Shown here piece after piece: positions 16,770 to 25,760 of a stretch of 64,000 nucleotides of DNA. The stretch comes from Vreelandella titanicae BH1 (GTDB lineage Bacteria > Pseudomonadota > Gammaproteobacteria > Pseudomonadales > Halomonadaceae). Each line of letters opens with the position of its first letter. The first letter of the stretch is position 1. The translations under genes were made by a program, and so were the position numbers. The stretch covers positions 558,001-622,000 of the forward strand of contig NZ_AOPO01000001.1 in NCBI RefSeq assembly GCF_000336575.1. The letters are read 5' to 3'. A model generated the notes under the pieces. It made no database searches. It saw nothing but the letters and a program-made list of their open reading frames with translations, and was not told where the DNA came from.

Positions 16770-18536
16770 TTACTCCTTAGTTTGCTGAACCCGTTGGGTG
16801 TTGGTTGCCTGAGCCAACGACGTTTTCTCTTGATGCAGGCTGCGCCAAGCATCGTAGGTACTGAGGAAGACCTCGCCGCCGAGCGCTTTCATGAAATCGG
16901 AGCCACGAAGCTTGTCCATAACCGGCCCCTTGACCTCGGCCAGATGCAGCGCCACGTCGGCATCCTTCAACCGAGCGTTGATCTCCTCTAGGCTTTCCAA
17001 GGCCGAGGCGTCGATGGTATTAACTGCCTGACACGCCAGCACGATATGCTGCAATTCGAAGTCCCGGGAAATCAAGGCCATCACGGTATCCTCAAGGTAA
17101 CGGGCGTTGGCGAAATAAAGGCTTTCGTCGATGCGGAGTATGACCAGACGCTTATCGGTCTCAACGTCGTGGCGCAGGACATTTCGGAAATGCTCGCTGC
17201 CCGGGACTCGGCCGATCACGGCGCTATGGGGGCGGCTGGTACGGTAGAGATGCAAGGCGAGCGACAGCCCTACGCCGGCCAGGATACCGCTTTCCACTCC
17301 ATGGCCCAGGGTGGCGATGATGGTTGCCAACATGGCTACGCCATCACTGCGGGAATAGGTCCAGTTTTTTTGCACCGCGCCCAAATCCACCAATGATAGG
17401 ACGGCGACGATAATGGTTGCGGCGAGCGTGGCGATGGGGAGATAGGCGATCAACGGTGTCAGCAGCAACGCGGCCAGTGTGATGCCTATGGCCGTGAACG
17501 CACCTGCCGCCGGAGTCTGAGCGCCGGCATCGAAATTGACCACCGAACGGGCAAAGCCACCCGTCACCGGCATGCCGCCAGAGAAGGAAGACGCAATATT
17601 CGAAGTGCCAAGACCGATCAGTTCCTGGTTTGGCTCGATGCGTTGCCGACGCTTGGCGGCCAAGGTCTGACCTACCGATACTGACTCTACGAAACCGACC
17701 ACGCTTATCAGCAAGGCAGCTACTAACAGTTCACGCCATAGCCCAAGGTCCATACCTGGTAAGGTAAGCGGAGGTAGACCGGCCGGTACTTCGCCCACGA
17801 CGGCTACGCCGTGCTGGTCGAGCTGCCAGGCCCAACTCGCTAGGGTGGTCAGCGCCACGGCAAGAATCGGTGTTGCCTTGGACAGCATATCCGCTGAGCG
17901 TGACGGCAGGCCTAGCGACAGGAGCCCTAGCTTTAACCAACGCCGGGCAGCATAAAGAAAGGCCAGCACACCTAAACCGATGGCAAGAGTAATGCCATGG
18001 AGGCTTCCTACGTTTCCCCACAGATCGCCCAGCAATTCGATCATGTTGTGACCCGAGGCTTCCACCCCCAGTAAGTGTCGGGCCTGACCGATCGCGATGA
18101 GCAGCCCCGAGGCGGTGATGAATCCGGATATCACGGGATGACTGAGAAAATTGGCCAAGAAGCCCAGTCGCGCCACCCCCATGAGGATGAGAAGCAAACC
18201 AGACATCAGTGCCAGTACCAGTGCAGCACCCAAGTATTCCGGCGACCCTTGCGGGGCGACGCGACCGATGGCCACCGCTGTCATCAGTGAGACTACTGCC
18301 ACTGGCCCTACGGCAAGGGTGCGGCTGGTCCCGAAAATAGCATAAACGAACAGCGGAGCGATGCTTGCATAAAGCCCCACCTCGGGGGGAAGGCCCGCCA
18401 GCATGGCGTATGCTAGCGACTGCGGGATCAGCATGACGGTCACGATTACCGCTGCCAACAGGTCACTGGCCAACGTATCGCGTCTATAGCCGGGTAGCCA
18501 CTGGAGGATGGGCAGATAATGCTTCAGGTTGGCCAT
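16770..18536 (-). CDS. SulP-family anion permease with STAS domain
   Basis: A 588-residue inner-membrane anion transporter, most likely for sulfate or a related oxyanion. It has 10-12 hydrophobic segments across residues 20-420, the SulP signature VMLIPQSLAYAMLAGLPPEV near residue 37, and a C-terminal STAS regulatory domain ending the protein. The start at MANLKHYLPILQW leaves 7 bases after the preceding stop. In this operon it may export sulfite or sulfate made from sulfide oxidation (inference). Confidence 0.88.
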   Translation of the reverse strand: MANLKHYLPILQWLPGYRRDTLASDLLAAVIVTVMLIPQSLAYAMLAGLPPEVGLYASIAPLFVYAIFGTSRTLAVGPVAVVSLMTAVAIGRVAPQGSPEYLGAALVLALMSGLLLILMGVARLGFLANFLSHPVISGFITASGLLIAIGQARHLLGVEASGHNMIELLGDLWGNVGSLHGITLAIGLGVLAFLYAARRWLKLGLLSLGLPSRSADMLSKATPILAVALTTLASWAWQLDQHGVAVVGEVPAGLPPLTLPGMDLGLWRELLVAALLISVVGFVESVSVGQTLAAKRRQRIEPNQELIGLGTSNIASSFSGGMPVTGGFARSVVNFDAGAQTPAAGAFTAIGITLAALLLTPLIAYLPIATLAATIIVAVLSLVDLGAVQKNWTYSRSDGVAMLATIIATLGHGVESGILAGVGLSLALHLYRTSRPHSAVIGRVPGSEHFRNVLRHDVETDKRLVILRIDESLYFANARYLEDTVMALISRDFELQHIVLACQAVNTIDASALESLEEINARLKDADVALHLAEVKGPVMDKLRGSDFMKALGGEVFLSTYDAWRSLHQEKTSLAQATNTQRVQQTKE

Positions 18537-18543
18537 AGCACGC

Positions 18544-18990
18544 TCACGACCCAGAATCACCCTTTGCCTGATGGGCTTGTTGTTCAAGCCTGTCGCGCAA
18601 GGGCTCCAAGTCATAGCCAGCCGCATTGGCTGATCCGATCAGCTCGGATACCGGACGCTGCGGGGCGAGTGATAATGCCCACAAATGGGCCACGCGTTTT
18701 CCCGTTCGGCAGAAGCCGAGCACGGGGGCCTTTGCAGAATGCAGCACATCTGAATAGGCGTCGATGTCCGCCTTTGCGTATTCCCCAGGCTTTACGGGAA
18801 CTTCATGCCAGGCCATGCCCAGTGATTTGGCCTTAGCCTTGAGGGCATCGGGATCCGGCTGGTCATCACTTTCCCCGCGCGGGCGATTGGAGATAATGGT
18901 GCGGAACCCTTGTTCGGCAAGCTGTTCAAGTTCGTCGAGGCGAGGTTGTGCTGCCACGTAAAGGCGATCATCGAGTGGTTTGATATCCAT
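18544..18990 (-). CDS. DUF442/TIGR01244-type phosphatase-like sulfur protein
   Basis: A 148-residue protein of the family named for its occurrence with beta-lactamase-like hydrolases. The P-loop-like FCRTGKR near residue 94 gives a Cys thiolate of the dual-specificity phosphatase fold, which in sulfide operons is thought to accept persulfide sulfur rather than phosphate. It sits between the SulP permease and the MBL persulfide dioxygenase-like gene; the rhodanese-like role is inferred from this context. Confidence 0.82.
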   Translation of the reverse strand: MDIKPLDDRLYVAAQPRLDELEQLAEQGFRTIISNRPRGESDDQPDPDALKAKAKSLGMAWHEVPVKPGEYAKADIDAYSDVLHSAKAPVLGFCRTGKRVAHLWALSLAPQRPVSELIGSANAAGYDLEPLRDRLEQQAHQAKGDSGS

Positions 18991-19010
18991 AGGTTACCTC
19001 CTTGGTCGCT

Positions 19011-19925
19011 TTAGGAACGCGCCTCATCATCCCAGGCGGCCCCCGGTAGAGCATCGAGGGGAATCTTCAGGTAACGACGACCATTATCCTCTGGCTCTGG
19101 CAGGTCGCCGCCCCGGATATTGACTTGCAAAGCGTGCAGGATCAGTTTCGGCATGGGCAGCTTGGCGTCACGTTCGTTACGCAAAGCGATGAAGCTTTCC
19201 GCTGTCGGGCTGTCTTGGAGATGAATATTGGTTTCGCGCTGGACACTCACCGTGCTTTCCCACTCTGGCTCGCGATCGCCGGGCATGTAGTCGTGACCGG
19301 TAAAGAGCCGAGTGTCGTCCGGCAGTGCCAGGATGGCCTGAATGGAATCCCACAGTTTGTGAGCATTGCCCCCAGGGAAATCGGCACGGGCCGTACCACC
19401 ATCCGGCTGAAACAGCGTGTCGTGCACGAACGCCGCATCGCCGATGACGTAGGTGATCGACGCCTTGGTATGGCCGGGCGAGAACATAATCCGGCCTTCT
19501 ATCTCGCCCACGTGGAAAGTATCGCCCTCTACAAAAAGGTGGTCCCACTGTCGGCCGTCATCCGGAAAGTCGGGCCAGTTGTATATATCCTTCCATAGCG
19601 CTTGCACTTGCGTAACGTAAGCTCCTATAGCCGTTGGTGCCCCTGTCTTTTCCTTAAGATACTGTGCTGCCGAAAAATGGTCGGCGTGTGGATGCGTATC
19701 GAGTATCCAGTCAACGATGAGCCCCTCCCGTGCGACGTAATCTAGTAACTCATCAGCATGGTGGGTTGCAGTGGTCCCTGACTTCTCATCAAAGTCCAGG
19801 ACAGGGTCAAGGATGGCACAGCGCCGTGTCGCAGGGTCACTGATAATATATTGAACGCTTGAGGTTCTTTGATCGTAAAAGCCGGCCACGTCCGGCCTGC
19901 CTGGTGAGTGTCGGAAATTACGCAT
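19011..19925 (-). CDS. MBL-fold persulfide dioxygenase-like protein (ETHE1/Blh type)
   Basis: Probably oxidises glutathione persulfide to sulfite using a mononuclear iron. The metal site THPHADH lies near residues 77-83, with further ligands in FSPGHTKAS, FVHDTLF and GHDYMP, in the order of the beta-lactamase-like fold. About 304 residues, as in Blh/PDO enzymes. The start MRNFRHSPG is favoured by GAGGAAG just upstream; an earlier in-frame ATG is too close to its ribosome site. First gene of the sulfur operon. Confidence 0.86.
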   Translation of the reverse strand: MRNFRHSPGRPDVAGFYDQRTSSVQYIISDPATRRCAILDPVLDFDEKSGTTATHHADELLDYVAREGLIVDWILDTHPHADHFSAAQYLKEKTGAPTAIGAYVTQVQALWKDIYNWPDFPDDGRQWDHLFVEGDTFHVGEIEGRIMFSPGHTKASITYVIGDAAFVHDTLFQPDGGTARADFPGGNAHKLWDSIQAILALPDDTRLFTGHDYMPGDREPEWESTVSVQRETNIHLQDSPTAESFIALRNERDAKLPMPKLILHALQVNIRGGDLPEPEDNGRRYLKIPLDALPGAAWDDEARS

Positions 19926-19993
19926 ATTCTTCCTCATTCTCCATTTTAGTTACAAGCCTAGACCATATTGGAATAACAAGAAAACAATGAAAC

Positions 19994-20009
19994 ATGTTTA
20001 TACAAACAT
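19994..20009. promoter_or_regulatory. Palindrome upstream of the sulfide operon
   Basis: ATGTTT (19994-19999) and AAACAT (20004-20009) flank ATAC, about 70 bases before the persulfide-dioxygenase start. ArsR-type sulfide regulators (BigR/SqrR) bind AT-rich dyads of this kind in front of such operons, but no such regulator gene is in the window. Confidence 0.4.
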
Positions 20010-20092
20010 CAAGTAAAAGTGACATCTCCCCCTCTGATTGGGTTGCGCTACACTTTAGATTTCGATCCTACTAGCAAGGAGCACGGACATGC

Positions 20093-20341
20093 ATGAGCGT
20101 TAGCACACAACAGTTCATAGGTCTCTTGGGTGAAGCAGATGCGGGGCTGCCTATTAATGAGCCATACCGTCGGCATGGTTTCTCGGAAGCAAGTTATTAC
20201 TTATGGTGCAGCGAATTGGGTGGAATGAGCTAGCCAGATTCCAAGCGACTCAACGAACTCGAAGTCGCGAAGACAAGATTAAAGAAGCTTTTCACTGAGT
20301 CGCTACTGGAGATGATTGCCGCTAGCCACCGGGCTATTTAA
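20093..20341 (+). pseudogene. IS3-family OrfA relic
   Basis: An 83-codon frame with AAGGAG upstream reads as an IS3-type OrfA HTH: QQFIGLLGEADAGLPINE, then YRRHGFSEASYYLWCSELGG, an in-frame TAG at 20231-20233, then a leucine-zipper-like SKRLNELEVAKTRLKKL. The KWxSKYGGM region is drifted (LWCSELGGM). No OrfB or terminal repeats are seen, so it is an old remnant. Confidence 0.7.
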
Positions 20342-20420
20342 CTTCTGCCCAGCTTATAAATTAATAGGCATTAATACATGTAAAATTTAATAGTGCCTAT
20401 TAAGCAAACAAAACCATAGA

Positions 20421-20460
20421 AAAAGCGCTTGCCATGTTTATTGGGGCAAGCGCTTTTTTA
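20421..20460. terminator. Strong bidirectional rho-independent terminator
   Basis: AAAAGCGCTTGCC (20421-20433) pairs perfectly with GGCAAGCGCTTTT (20445-20457), followed by more T and preceded by A, so it can work on both strands. It isolates ttrBCA from the upstream region. Confidence 0.85.
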
Positions 20461-20585
20461 CATATGCGCGCTAAAAAATTCCCATGTAACAAGCTAATTA
20501 CTTAATGCTAGATAAAATTCCATATACAGAACAGCTACTTAGTCATTTAACATTAAGAGAGCATTAAGCGATATATCATAACACA

Positions 20586-20599
20586 TTGACACGTATCAA
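20586..20599 (+). promoter_or_regulatory. FNR/ANR box upstream of ttrB
   Basis: TTGAC-ACGT-ATCAA differs by one base from the FNR consensus TTGAT-N4-ATCAA. Its centre at 20592.5 would place a class II start near 20634, with TAATCT at 20622-20627 as a possible -10. This predicts oxygen-limited expression of the ttr operon. Confidence 0.65.
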
Positions 20600-20682
20600 C
20601 TTTCTACCTTGAGCAAAGGCGTAATCTAAGGGTATTCCGACATTCGCCCTGCGAATGCCGTTTAATTCGCCAAGGAGGCGCT

Positions 20683-21459
20683 ATGGACGCAATACGTCGC
20701 TCGCTCTTGGGTCAAATGGCACGCTTAAGTGCAGGCGCTGCGCTGATGCCGTTTTCAAGCCTTGCCCAAGCTGGCATTAATCAGCAACCTGCCCGCCGCG
20801 AAGGCGACCCAACTAAACGCTACGGTATGCTTATCGACTTACGCCAGTGCATCGGCTGCCAAGCCTGTACGGTGTCGTGTCATATCGAAAACGCTGCACC
20901 GCTGGGACAGTTTCGCACCACGGTCTCCCAGTATGAAGTACAGCATCAGGAAAGCGGCGAATTAGCCACCTTTATGCTGCCCCGGCTGTGTAACCACTGT
21001 GAAAACCCACCCTGCGTCCCGGTCTGCCCTGTAGAAGCCACTTACCAGCAGCAGGATGGCATTGTGGTGGTCGATAGCGACCGCTGCGTAGGGTGTGCCT
21101 ATTGCGTCAATGCTTGCCCCTACGATGCTCGCTTTATTAACCAACGCACTCAAACCGCCGACAAGTGCACCTTCTGTGCCCATCGTCTAGAAGCCGGACT
21201 ATTGCCCGCTTGCGTTGAGAGCTGCGTAGGCGGTGCCCGCGTGATTGGAGATATGCGCGATCCTCAAAGCCAAATCAGCCGCATGATTCATGAACATCGC
21301 GATGCATTGATGGTGCTACAACCAGAAAAAAACACCCTTCCTCAGGTGTTCTACCTAGGCATGGATGAGCGCTTCACCACGCGTCCTAAGGCCGAGCCCG
21401 TTGCGCTCGAAGTACTCGACCCCCACGGTCAGGAGATGGGCTATGAATTCCACCATTGA
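20683..21459 (+). CDS. ttrB: Tetrathionate-reductase-type iron-sulfur subunit TtrB
   Basis: Electron-transfer subunit with four [4Fe-4S] clusters: CIGCQACTVSC near residue 57, CNHCENPPCVPVC near 104, CVGCAYCVNAC near 137 and the CTFC...CVESC set near 165. A twin-arginine-like N-terminus (RRSLLGQMARLSAGAAL) indicates periplasmic export. The 258 residues and gene order B-C-A match ttrBCA of Salmonella. It passes electrons from TtrC to TtrA. A related thiosulfate or polysulfide reductase cannot be excluded by eye. AAGGAGG precedes the ATG. Confidence 0.85.
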   Translation: MDAIRRSLLGQMARLSAGAALMPFSSLAQAGINQQPARREGDPTKRYGMLIDLRQCIGCQACTVSCHIENAAPLGQFRTTVSQYEVQHQESGELATFMLPRLCNHCENPPCVPVCPVEATYQQQDGIVVVDSDRCVGCAYCVNACPYDARFINQRTQTADKCTFCAHRLEAGLLPACVESCVGGARVIGDMRDPQSQISRMIHEHRDALMVLQPEKNTLPQVFYLGMDERFTTRPKAEPVALEVLDPHGQEMGYEFHH

Positions 21460-22672
21460 GCTACTGGCACCGCGCTATGACATCGCCTGGTACCCGTGGG
21501 CGGTTCAGTACTTTTTTATGATTGCGGTTTCCTACGCCAGCCTATGGCTAGCCGCCCCAGCACTGGTATTCGGTAAAAAAACCTGGCTGCCTACCGCACG
21601 TCTGGCGCTAATCGCTTGCGTTAGCACTACGCTAGTGGCGCCCGTTGCGTTACTCGCGGATTTGCACCAGCCACTGCGGTTCTGGCACTTCTACGCTTAC
21701 GCCAATAGCCACTCGTGGATGTCGATTGGCAGCGTTGTTCTGCCGCTTTATTTGGTTAGCGTGCTTGGCCTTGCTTGGTTGGCATGGCGGCCCGCGCTGC
21801 AGGCACAGTGCGGCACTCCAGGACTCGGTGGCATGCTAGCCACCTGGCTTTCACTGGGCAGTGGCACAACGCCACGAGCAATAGTCGCGGTGGTAGGTCT
21901 GGCTGCGCTGGGGCTTTCCAGCGGCATTATGCTTTACACCGGTGCGGAACTAGCAATCGTAAAGGCCCGTCCGCTTTGGAACACCGTGTGGCTACCGCCC
22001 ATGCTGGCGACCACCGGATTTATCGCCGCCTCCGGTCTGGTGTTAGTGCTGAACAGGGTTAGTGGGCTTTGTTCGCAAACCGCTATACGACAGATGCTGT
22101 ATGTGCTGCTAGTGGCCTGTGCGCTAGCAGGATTGATCGCGCTTAGCTGGTTTTTAGATGGCGTAAATGCCCACGTAGGCTCAGTCGCCACCGCGCTGGA
22201 ATCCGTGCGCCATAGCGCCTCGTGGCGCAACACTGCCCTCTGGGGAGGCATTACCGGCATCGCGCTGTTTGCCGCCGTGTTGTATTTATTGACTCGCCCT
22301 ACCCTGCGCCAGCCCGGGCCGAGCGGCGCTCCAACCTCTAGCCAGCCAGCACTGTTTGCCTGGGCATGGTTGCTAGGCCTCGTCGCCATACACATGGGCT
22401 GGATGTTTCGCTGGGTGGTACTGATGGATGTTCAGCATGTGGCGCGCAATAGTGCCGGATTTCACCACTATGGTATTCCCGCCGGCTCTTCCGGCATTTT
22501 AGGCATTGTTGGCACCTTCGGTCTCTGGCTCGCCGTTATTCTCCTGATTGAACTGTTTATTCCCTGGCGACAGGCCCAACAAGGCGGCCTTATAGCAATG
22601 CCAACCCACGCTGCCCAAGATGCTTCTACTCATCCTCTCACCGCTAAAAAAGGAGCGTCTAGTCATGTCTAA
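21443..22672 (+). CDS. ttrC: NrfD/TtrC-type quinol-oxidising membrane subunit
   Basis: A 409-residue membrane anchor of the NrfD/PsrC superfamily with about nine hydrophobic segments; it should oxidise menaquinol or ubiquinol and pass electrons to TtrB. The start MNSTIELLAPRYDIAW is set by GGAG 7 bases upstream and overlaps ttrB by 17 bases. HMGWMFRWVVLMDVQ near the C-terminus is a typical NrfD quinol-site region. Confidence 0.82.
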   Translation: MNSTIELLAPRYDIAWYPWAVQYFFMIAVSYASLWLAAPALVFGKKTWLPTARLALIACVSTTLVAPVALLADLHQPLRFWHFYAYANSHSWMSIGSVVLPLYLVSVLGLAWLAWRPALQAQCGTPGLGGMLATWLSLGSGTTPRAIVAVVGLAALGLSSGIMLYTGAELAIVKARPLWNTVWLPPMLATTGFIAASGLVLVLNRVSGLCSQTAIRQMLYVLLVACALAGLIALSWFLDGVNAHVGSVATALESVRHSASWRNTALWGGITGIALFAAVLYLLTRPTLRQPGPSGAPTSSQPALFAWAWLLGLVAIHMGWMFRWVVLMDVQHVARNSAGFHHYGIPAGSSGILGIVGTFGLWLAVILLIELFIPWRQAQQGGLIAMPTHAAQDASTHPLTAKKGASSHV

Positions 22673-25600
22673 GTCTGCTCAAGACCCGTCACGCCGCCGT
22701 TTTCTAAAAGGCGCTGCCGCCGCTGGTGGTGCAGCCACCTTTGCCGTGGGCTATGCCGACCCACTGGCAAAAATGGCCAAGGGCATTACCGGTAGCGCGG
22801 GTGAAAAACCCAGGCACAATATTCATGGCAACTCGCTGACCCCAGAATACCGCGTCGATTTAGACACTGGCGAACTCACCTTAACCCCCGGCCAGCGAGT
22901 CGCCTTCACTATTTGTTACGGCTGTACTACTCGATGCGGCGTGAGAGTGAGGGTCGATGACACCCTTGGCGAAGTACTGCGGGTATCAGGCAATCCCTAC
23001 CACCCGCTGTCCGCCGACGACCATTTACCTATGCGTACACCGGTGGCGGATGCACTGCGTAGTGTTAGCGCCTATGGTGAACAGGGTCAGATAAACCGCT
23101 CCACCGCCTGCGCCCGTGGCAACGCCATGATGAGCCAAATTACCAACCCTTTCCGAGTCGACAACTGCCTGAAACGAGTAGGTGAACGTGGTAGCCGTCA
23201 ATGGCAGAAAATCTCCTTTGAGCAGCTAATTGAAGAAATCTGCGAAGGCGGCGACCTGTTTAACGAAGGCCACGTTGATGGACTGCGCGATATTCGCGAT
23301 CACGACACCCTGATTGACCCTGACAACCCTGAATATGGCCCCAAGGCCAACCAATTAATGGTGATGGAAGCCACTGACTACGGGCGTTCAGACCTACTCA
23401 AGCGCTTTACCCTCAATGCCTTTGCTACCCGCAATTATGGTCACCATGGCGCTTACTGTGGTTTGGCTTTCCGCATGGGATCTGGCGCGGTGATGAACAA
23501 TATTGTCACCAACGCCCACGTTAAGCCAGATATCCAAAACGCACGCTTCATCATGTATATCGGCTGTGCGCCCAGCCAAGCGGGCAACCCGTTTAAACGC
23601 CAAGGCCGCTTGATTGCCCAAGCCCGTGCAGCCGGTACGTTGGAGTACGTGGTGGTCGACCCAGCGCTCAATGCCGCCACCTCCCACGCAGCCGACAACA
23701 ACCGCTGGGTGCCTATTCGTCCTGGGACAGACAGCGCTTTTGCCATGGCAATCATCCAGTGGCTACTCGACAACCAAGGCTATGCTAGTGACTTCCTAGC
23801 TCTGCCCGGCCAAGCCGCCGCCAATGCAGCGGGCGAAACCACCCACTCCAACGCCACTCATTTGGTGATTGACACCTATGAACACCCCCGCAGAGGTTAT
23901 TTTCTTCGCGCCAGCGACCTGGGCCTAGCGGAAGCGGATAACGATGCTGACTCGCCGATGGTAGTCGCCAATGGCGAACTCGCGCTAAGCGAAGAGGTGA
24001 TGACCGCCGAGCTCTTTGCCGAACGTCCGGTTGAGCTTGCCGATGGCACCACCGTGACCGTCAAAAGCAGCCTGACGTTGCTAAGCGAATCTGCCCACGA
24101 GTACGACCTAGACACCTATGCCGAGCATTGTGGCATTCCCAAGGCGACGATTATTGAATTGGCCAGCCGCTATGCCAGCCATGGCAGAAAAGCCGCTGTT
24201 AACTGTCACGGCGGCATGATGTCGGGTAACGGTTTCTACGCCGCGTTCAGCGTGCAAATGCTGAACTTACTGGCGGGCAACTACAACATGAAGGGTGGCA
24301 GCGCCGTGGGCGGCGGCACTTACAGCGGTACCGGCGAGGGCCCACGCTACGACTTAGCCAACTTTCCTGGTAAGCGCGCACCTCAGGGGGTATTTCTATC
24401 CCGCTCGCGCTTCCCCTACGAAAAGTCTTCCGAGTATCAGCGCAAAGTCGCCGCAGGCGAAAATCCTTACCCGGCTAGAGCGCCGTGGCGCTCGTTGGCA
24501 CCGCCGACACTCACAGAGCACCTACCCTCTGCACTAGATAGCTATCCTTACCCCATCAAAGCGGTGATTGGCTGTATGGCCAACCCGATTTATGGTCAGG
24601 CCGGTCTGAAAAGCGTCATTGTCGACAAGCTGAAGGACCCTAAGCGTCTAGGGCTCTTTGTCGCCGTGGATGGCTTTATCAATGAAACCAACCGCTACGC
24701 CGACTACATCGTGCCTGATTCCGTGATGTACGAGGTGTGGGGGTTTACTGGCGCGTGGAAAGGCACCCTCGGCAAACTAACCACCGCCTGCTGGCCCGTA
24801 GTTGAGCCACGCCAGCAAAAAACCGCCGAGGGAGAACCGGTGTCAATGGACAGCTTCTTTATTGCCGTGGCCAAGCGCCTGGGTCTGCCCGGCTTTGGCG
24901 ACAACGCAATTCCCGATGCCCAAGGAAATCTGCACCCGCTCAATCGCGCTGAGGATTACTACCTGCGAGCCGCGGCCAATATCGCTTTTCAAGAAGAGCC
25001 ACTGCCAGAAGCAGATGACGCTGATATTGCTCATGGAGGCATTGCCCCACTGCTGCCTAAAATCGCAAGAACGCTAAAATCTGATGAACGCGCTAGAGTT
25101 GCCTATCTCTATGCCCGGGGTGGACGCTTTGAAGATGCCAGCGAGCACTTCATCGGTGAAAAATTGAAATACCAGTGGAAGCAAACGCTGTGTGTTTACA
25201 ACGAATCGGTAGGCACCAGTATTGATACCACTAATGGCCTGCCCAATAGCGGCGTCCCCTGCCATAAGCTGCCTCAGATGGCGAACAAGCAACCTATGCG
25301 CGAGATATTTTCTGAGCAGGAGTGGCCGCTGCTAGCCTTCTCGTTCAAATCCAATCTGATGAACTCTTACGCCATTGGGAGTGAGCGGCTACGTATGATC
25401 AAGCCTTATAACCCGATACAAATGCACCGCCAAGACGCCGAGCGCTTTGGTATCCAGCACGGTGATACCATTCGCATAGAAAGCCCTGGCGGAAGCGTTG
25501 TGGGATTGGCACTAGTCAGTGAAAGCGTAATACCTGGCGCCCTGGGCATTGAGCACGGCTATGGCCACAAGGATTTAGGTGCCACGCCACATGTCATCGA

Positions 25601-25760
25601 CGGGGTATCCCAGCCGGATATGCCCTGGATGCGTGCAGGTATCAATATTAATGACCTAGGCTTTCAAGACCCCACACGGAAAGTAGATGGCACTTGGCTA
25701 GAGCCAATCAGTGGGGCCAGCGTGCGCCAAGGCTTACCAGTAAAAGTTAGACGAGTCTAA
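22665..25760 (+). CDS. ttrA: Tetrathionate-reductase-type molybdopterin catalytic subunit TtrA
   Basis: Periplasmic molybdoenzyme of the DMSO reductase family, probably reducing tetrathionate to thiosulfate. The 1,031 residues fit TtrA. Visible are the twin-arginine signal (SRRRFLKGAAAAGGAATF), the [4Fe-4S] motif ICYGCTTRCGVRVRV, a Cys in the Mo-ligand region YGHHGAYCGLAFRMG, and a C-terminal molybdopterin-dinucleotide domain (FGIQHGDTIRIESPGG). AAAGGAG precedes the ATG; it overlaps ttrC by 8 bases. No ttrRS sensor pair is adjacent, so control is probably through the FNR box. Sulfite-oxidising SoeA is a less likely alternative. Confidence 0.82.
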   Translation: MSKSAQDPSRRRFLKGAAAAGGAATFAVGYADPLAKMAKGITGSAGEKPRHNIHGNSLTPEYRVDLDTGELTLTPGQRVAFTICYGCTTRCGVRVRVDDTLGEVLRVSGNPYHPLSADDHLPMRTPVADALRSVSAYGEQGQINRSTACARGNAMMSQITNPFRVDNCLKRVGERGSRQWQKISFEQLIEEICEGGDLFNEGHVDGLRDIRDHDTLIDPDNPEYGPKANQLMVMEATDYGRSDLLKRFTLNAFATRNYGHHGAYCGLAFRMGSGAVMNNIVTNAHVKPDIQNARFIMYIGCAPSQAGNPFKRQGRLIAQARAAGTLEYVVVDPALNAATSHAADNNRWVPIRPGTDSAFAMAIIQWLLDNQGYASDFLALPGQAAANAAGETTHSNATHLVIDTYEHPRRGYFLRASDLGLAEADNDADSPMVVANGELALSEEVMTAELFAERPVELADGTTVTVKSSLTLLSESAHEYDLDTYAEHCGIPKATIIELASRYASHGRKAAVNCHGGMMSGNGFYAAFSVQMLNLLAGNYNMKGGSAVGGGTYSGTGEGPRYDLANFPGKRAPQGVFLSRSRFPYEKSSEYQRKVAAGENPYPARAPWRSLAPPTLTEHLPSALDSYPYPIKAVIGCMANPIYGQAGLKSVIVDKLKDPKRLGLFVAVDGFINETNRYADYIVPDSVMYEVWGFTGAWKGTLGKLTTACWPVVEPRQQKTAEGEPVSMDSFFIAVAKRLGLPGFGDNAIPDAQGNLHPLNRAEDYYLRAAANIAFQEEPLPEADDADIAHGGIAPLLPKIARTLKSDERARVAYLYARGGRFEDASEHFIGEKLKYQWKQTLCVYNESVGTSIDTTNGLPNSGVPCHKLPQMANKQPMREIFSEQEWPLLAFSFKSNLMNSYAIGSERLRMIKPYNPIQMHRQDAERFGIQHGDTIRIESPGGSVVGLALVSESVIPGALGIEHGYGHKDLGATPHVIDGVSQPDMPWMRAGININDLGFQDPTRKVDGTWLEPISGASVRQGLPVKVRRV

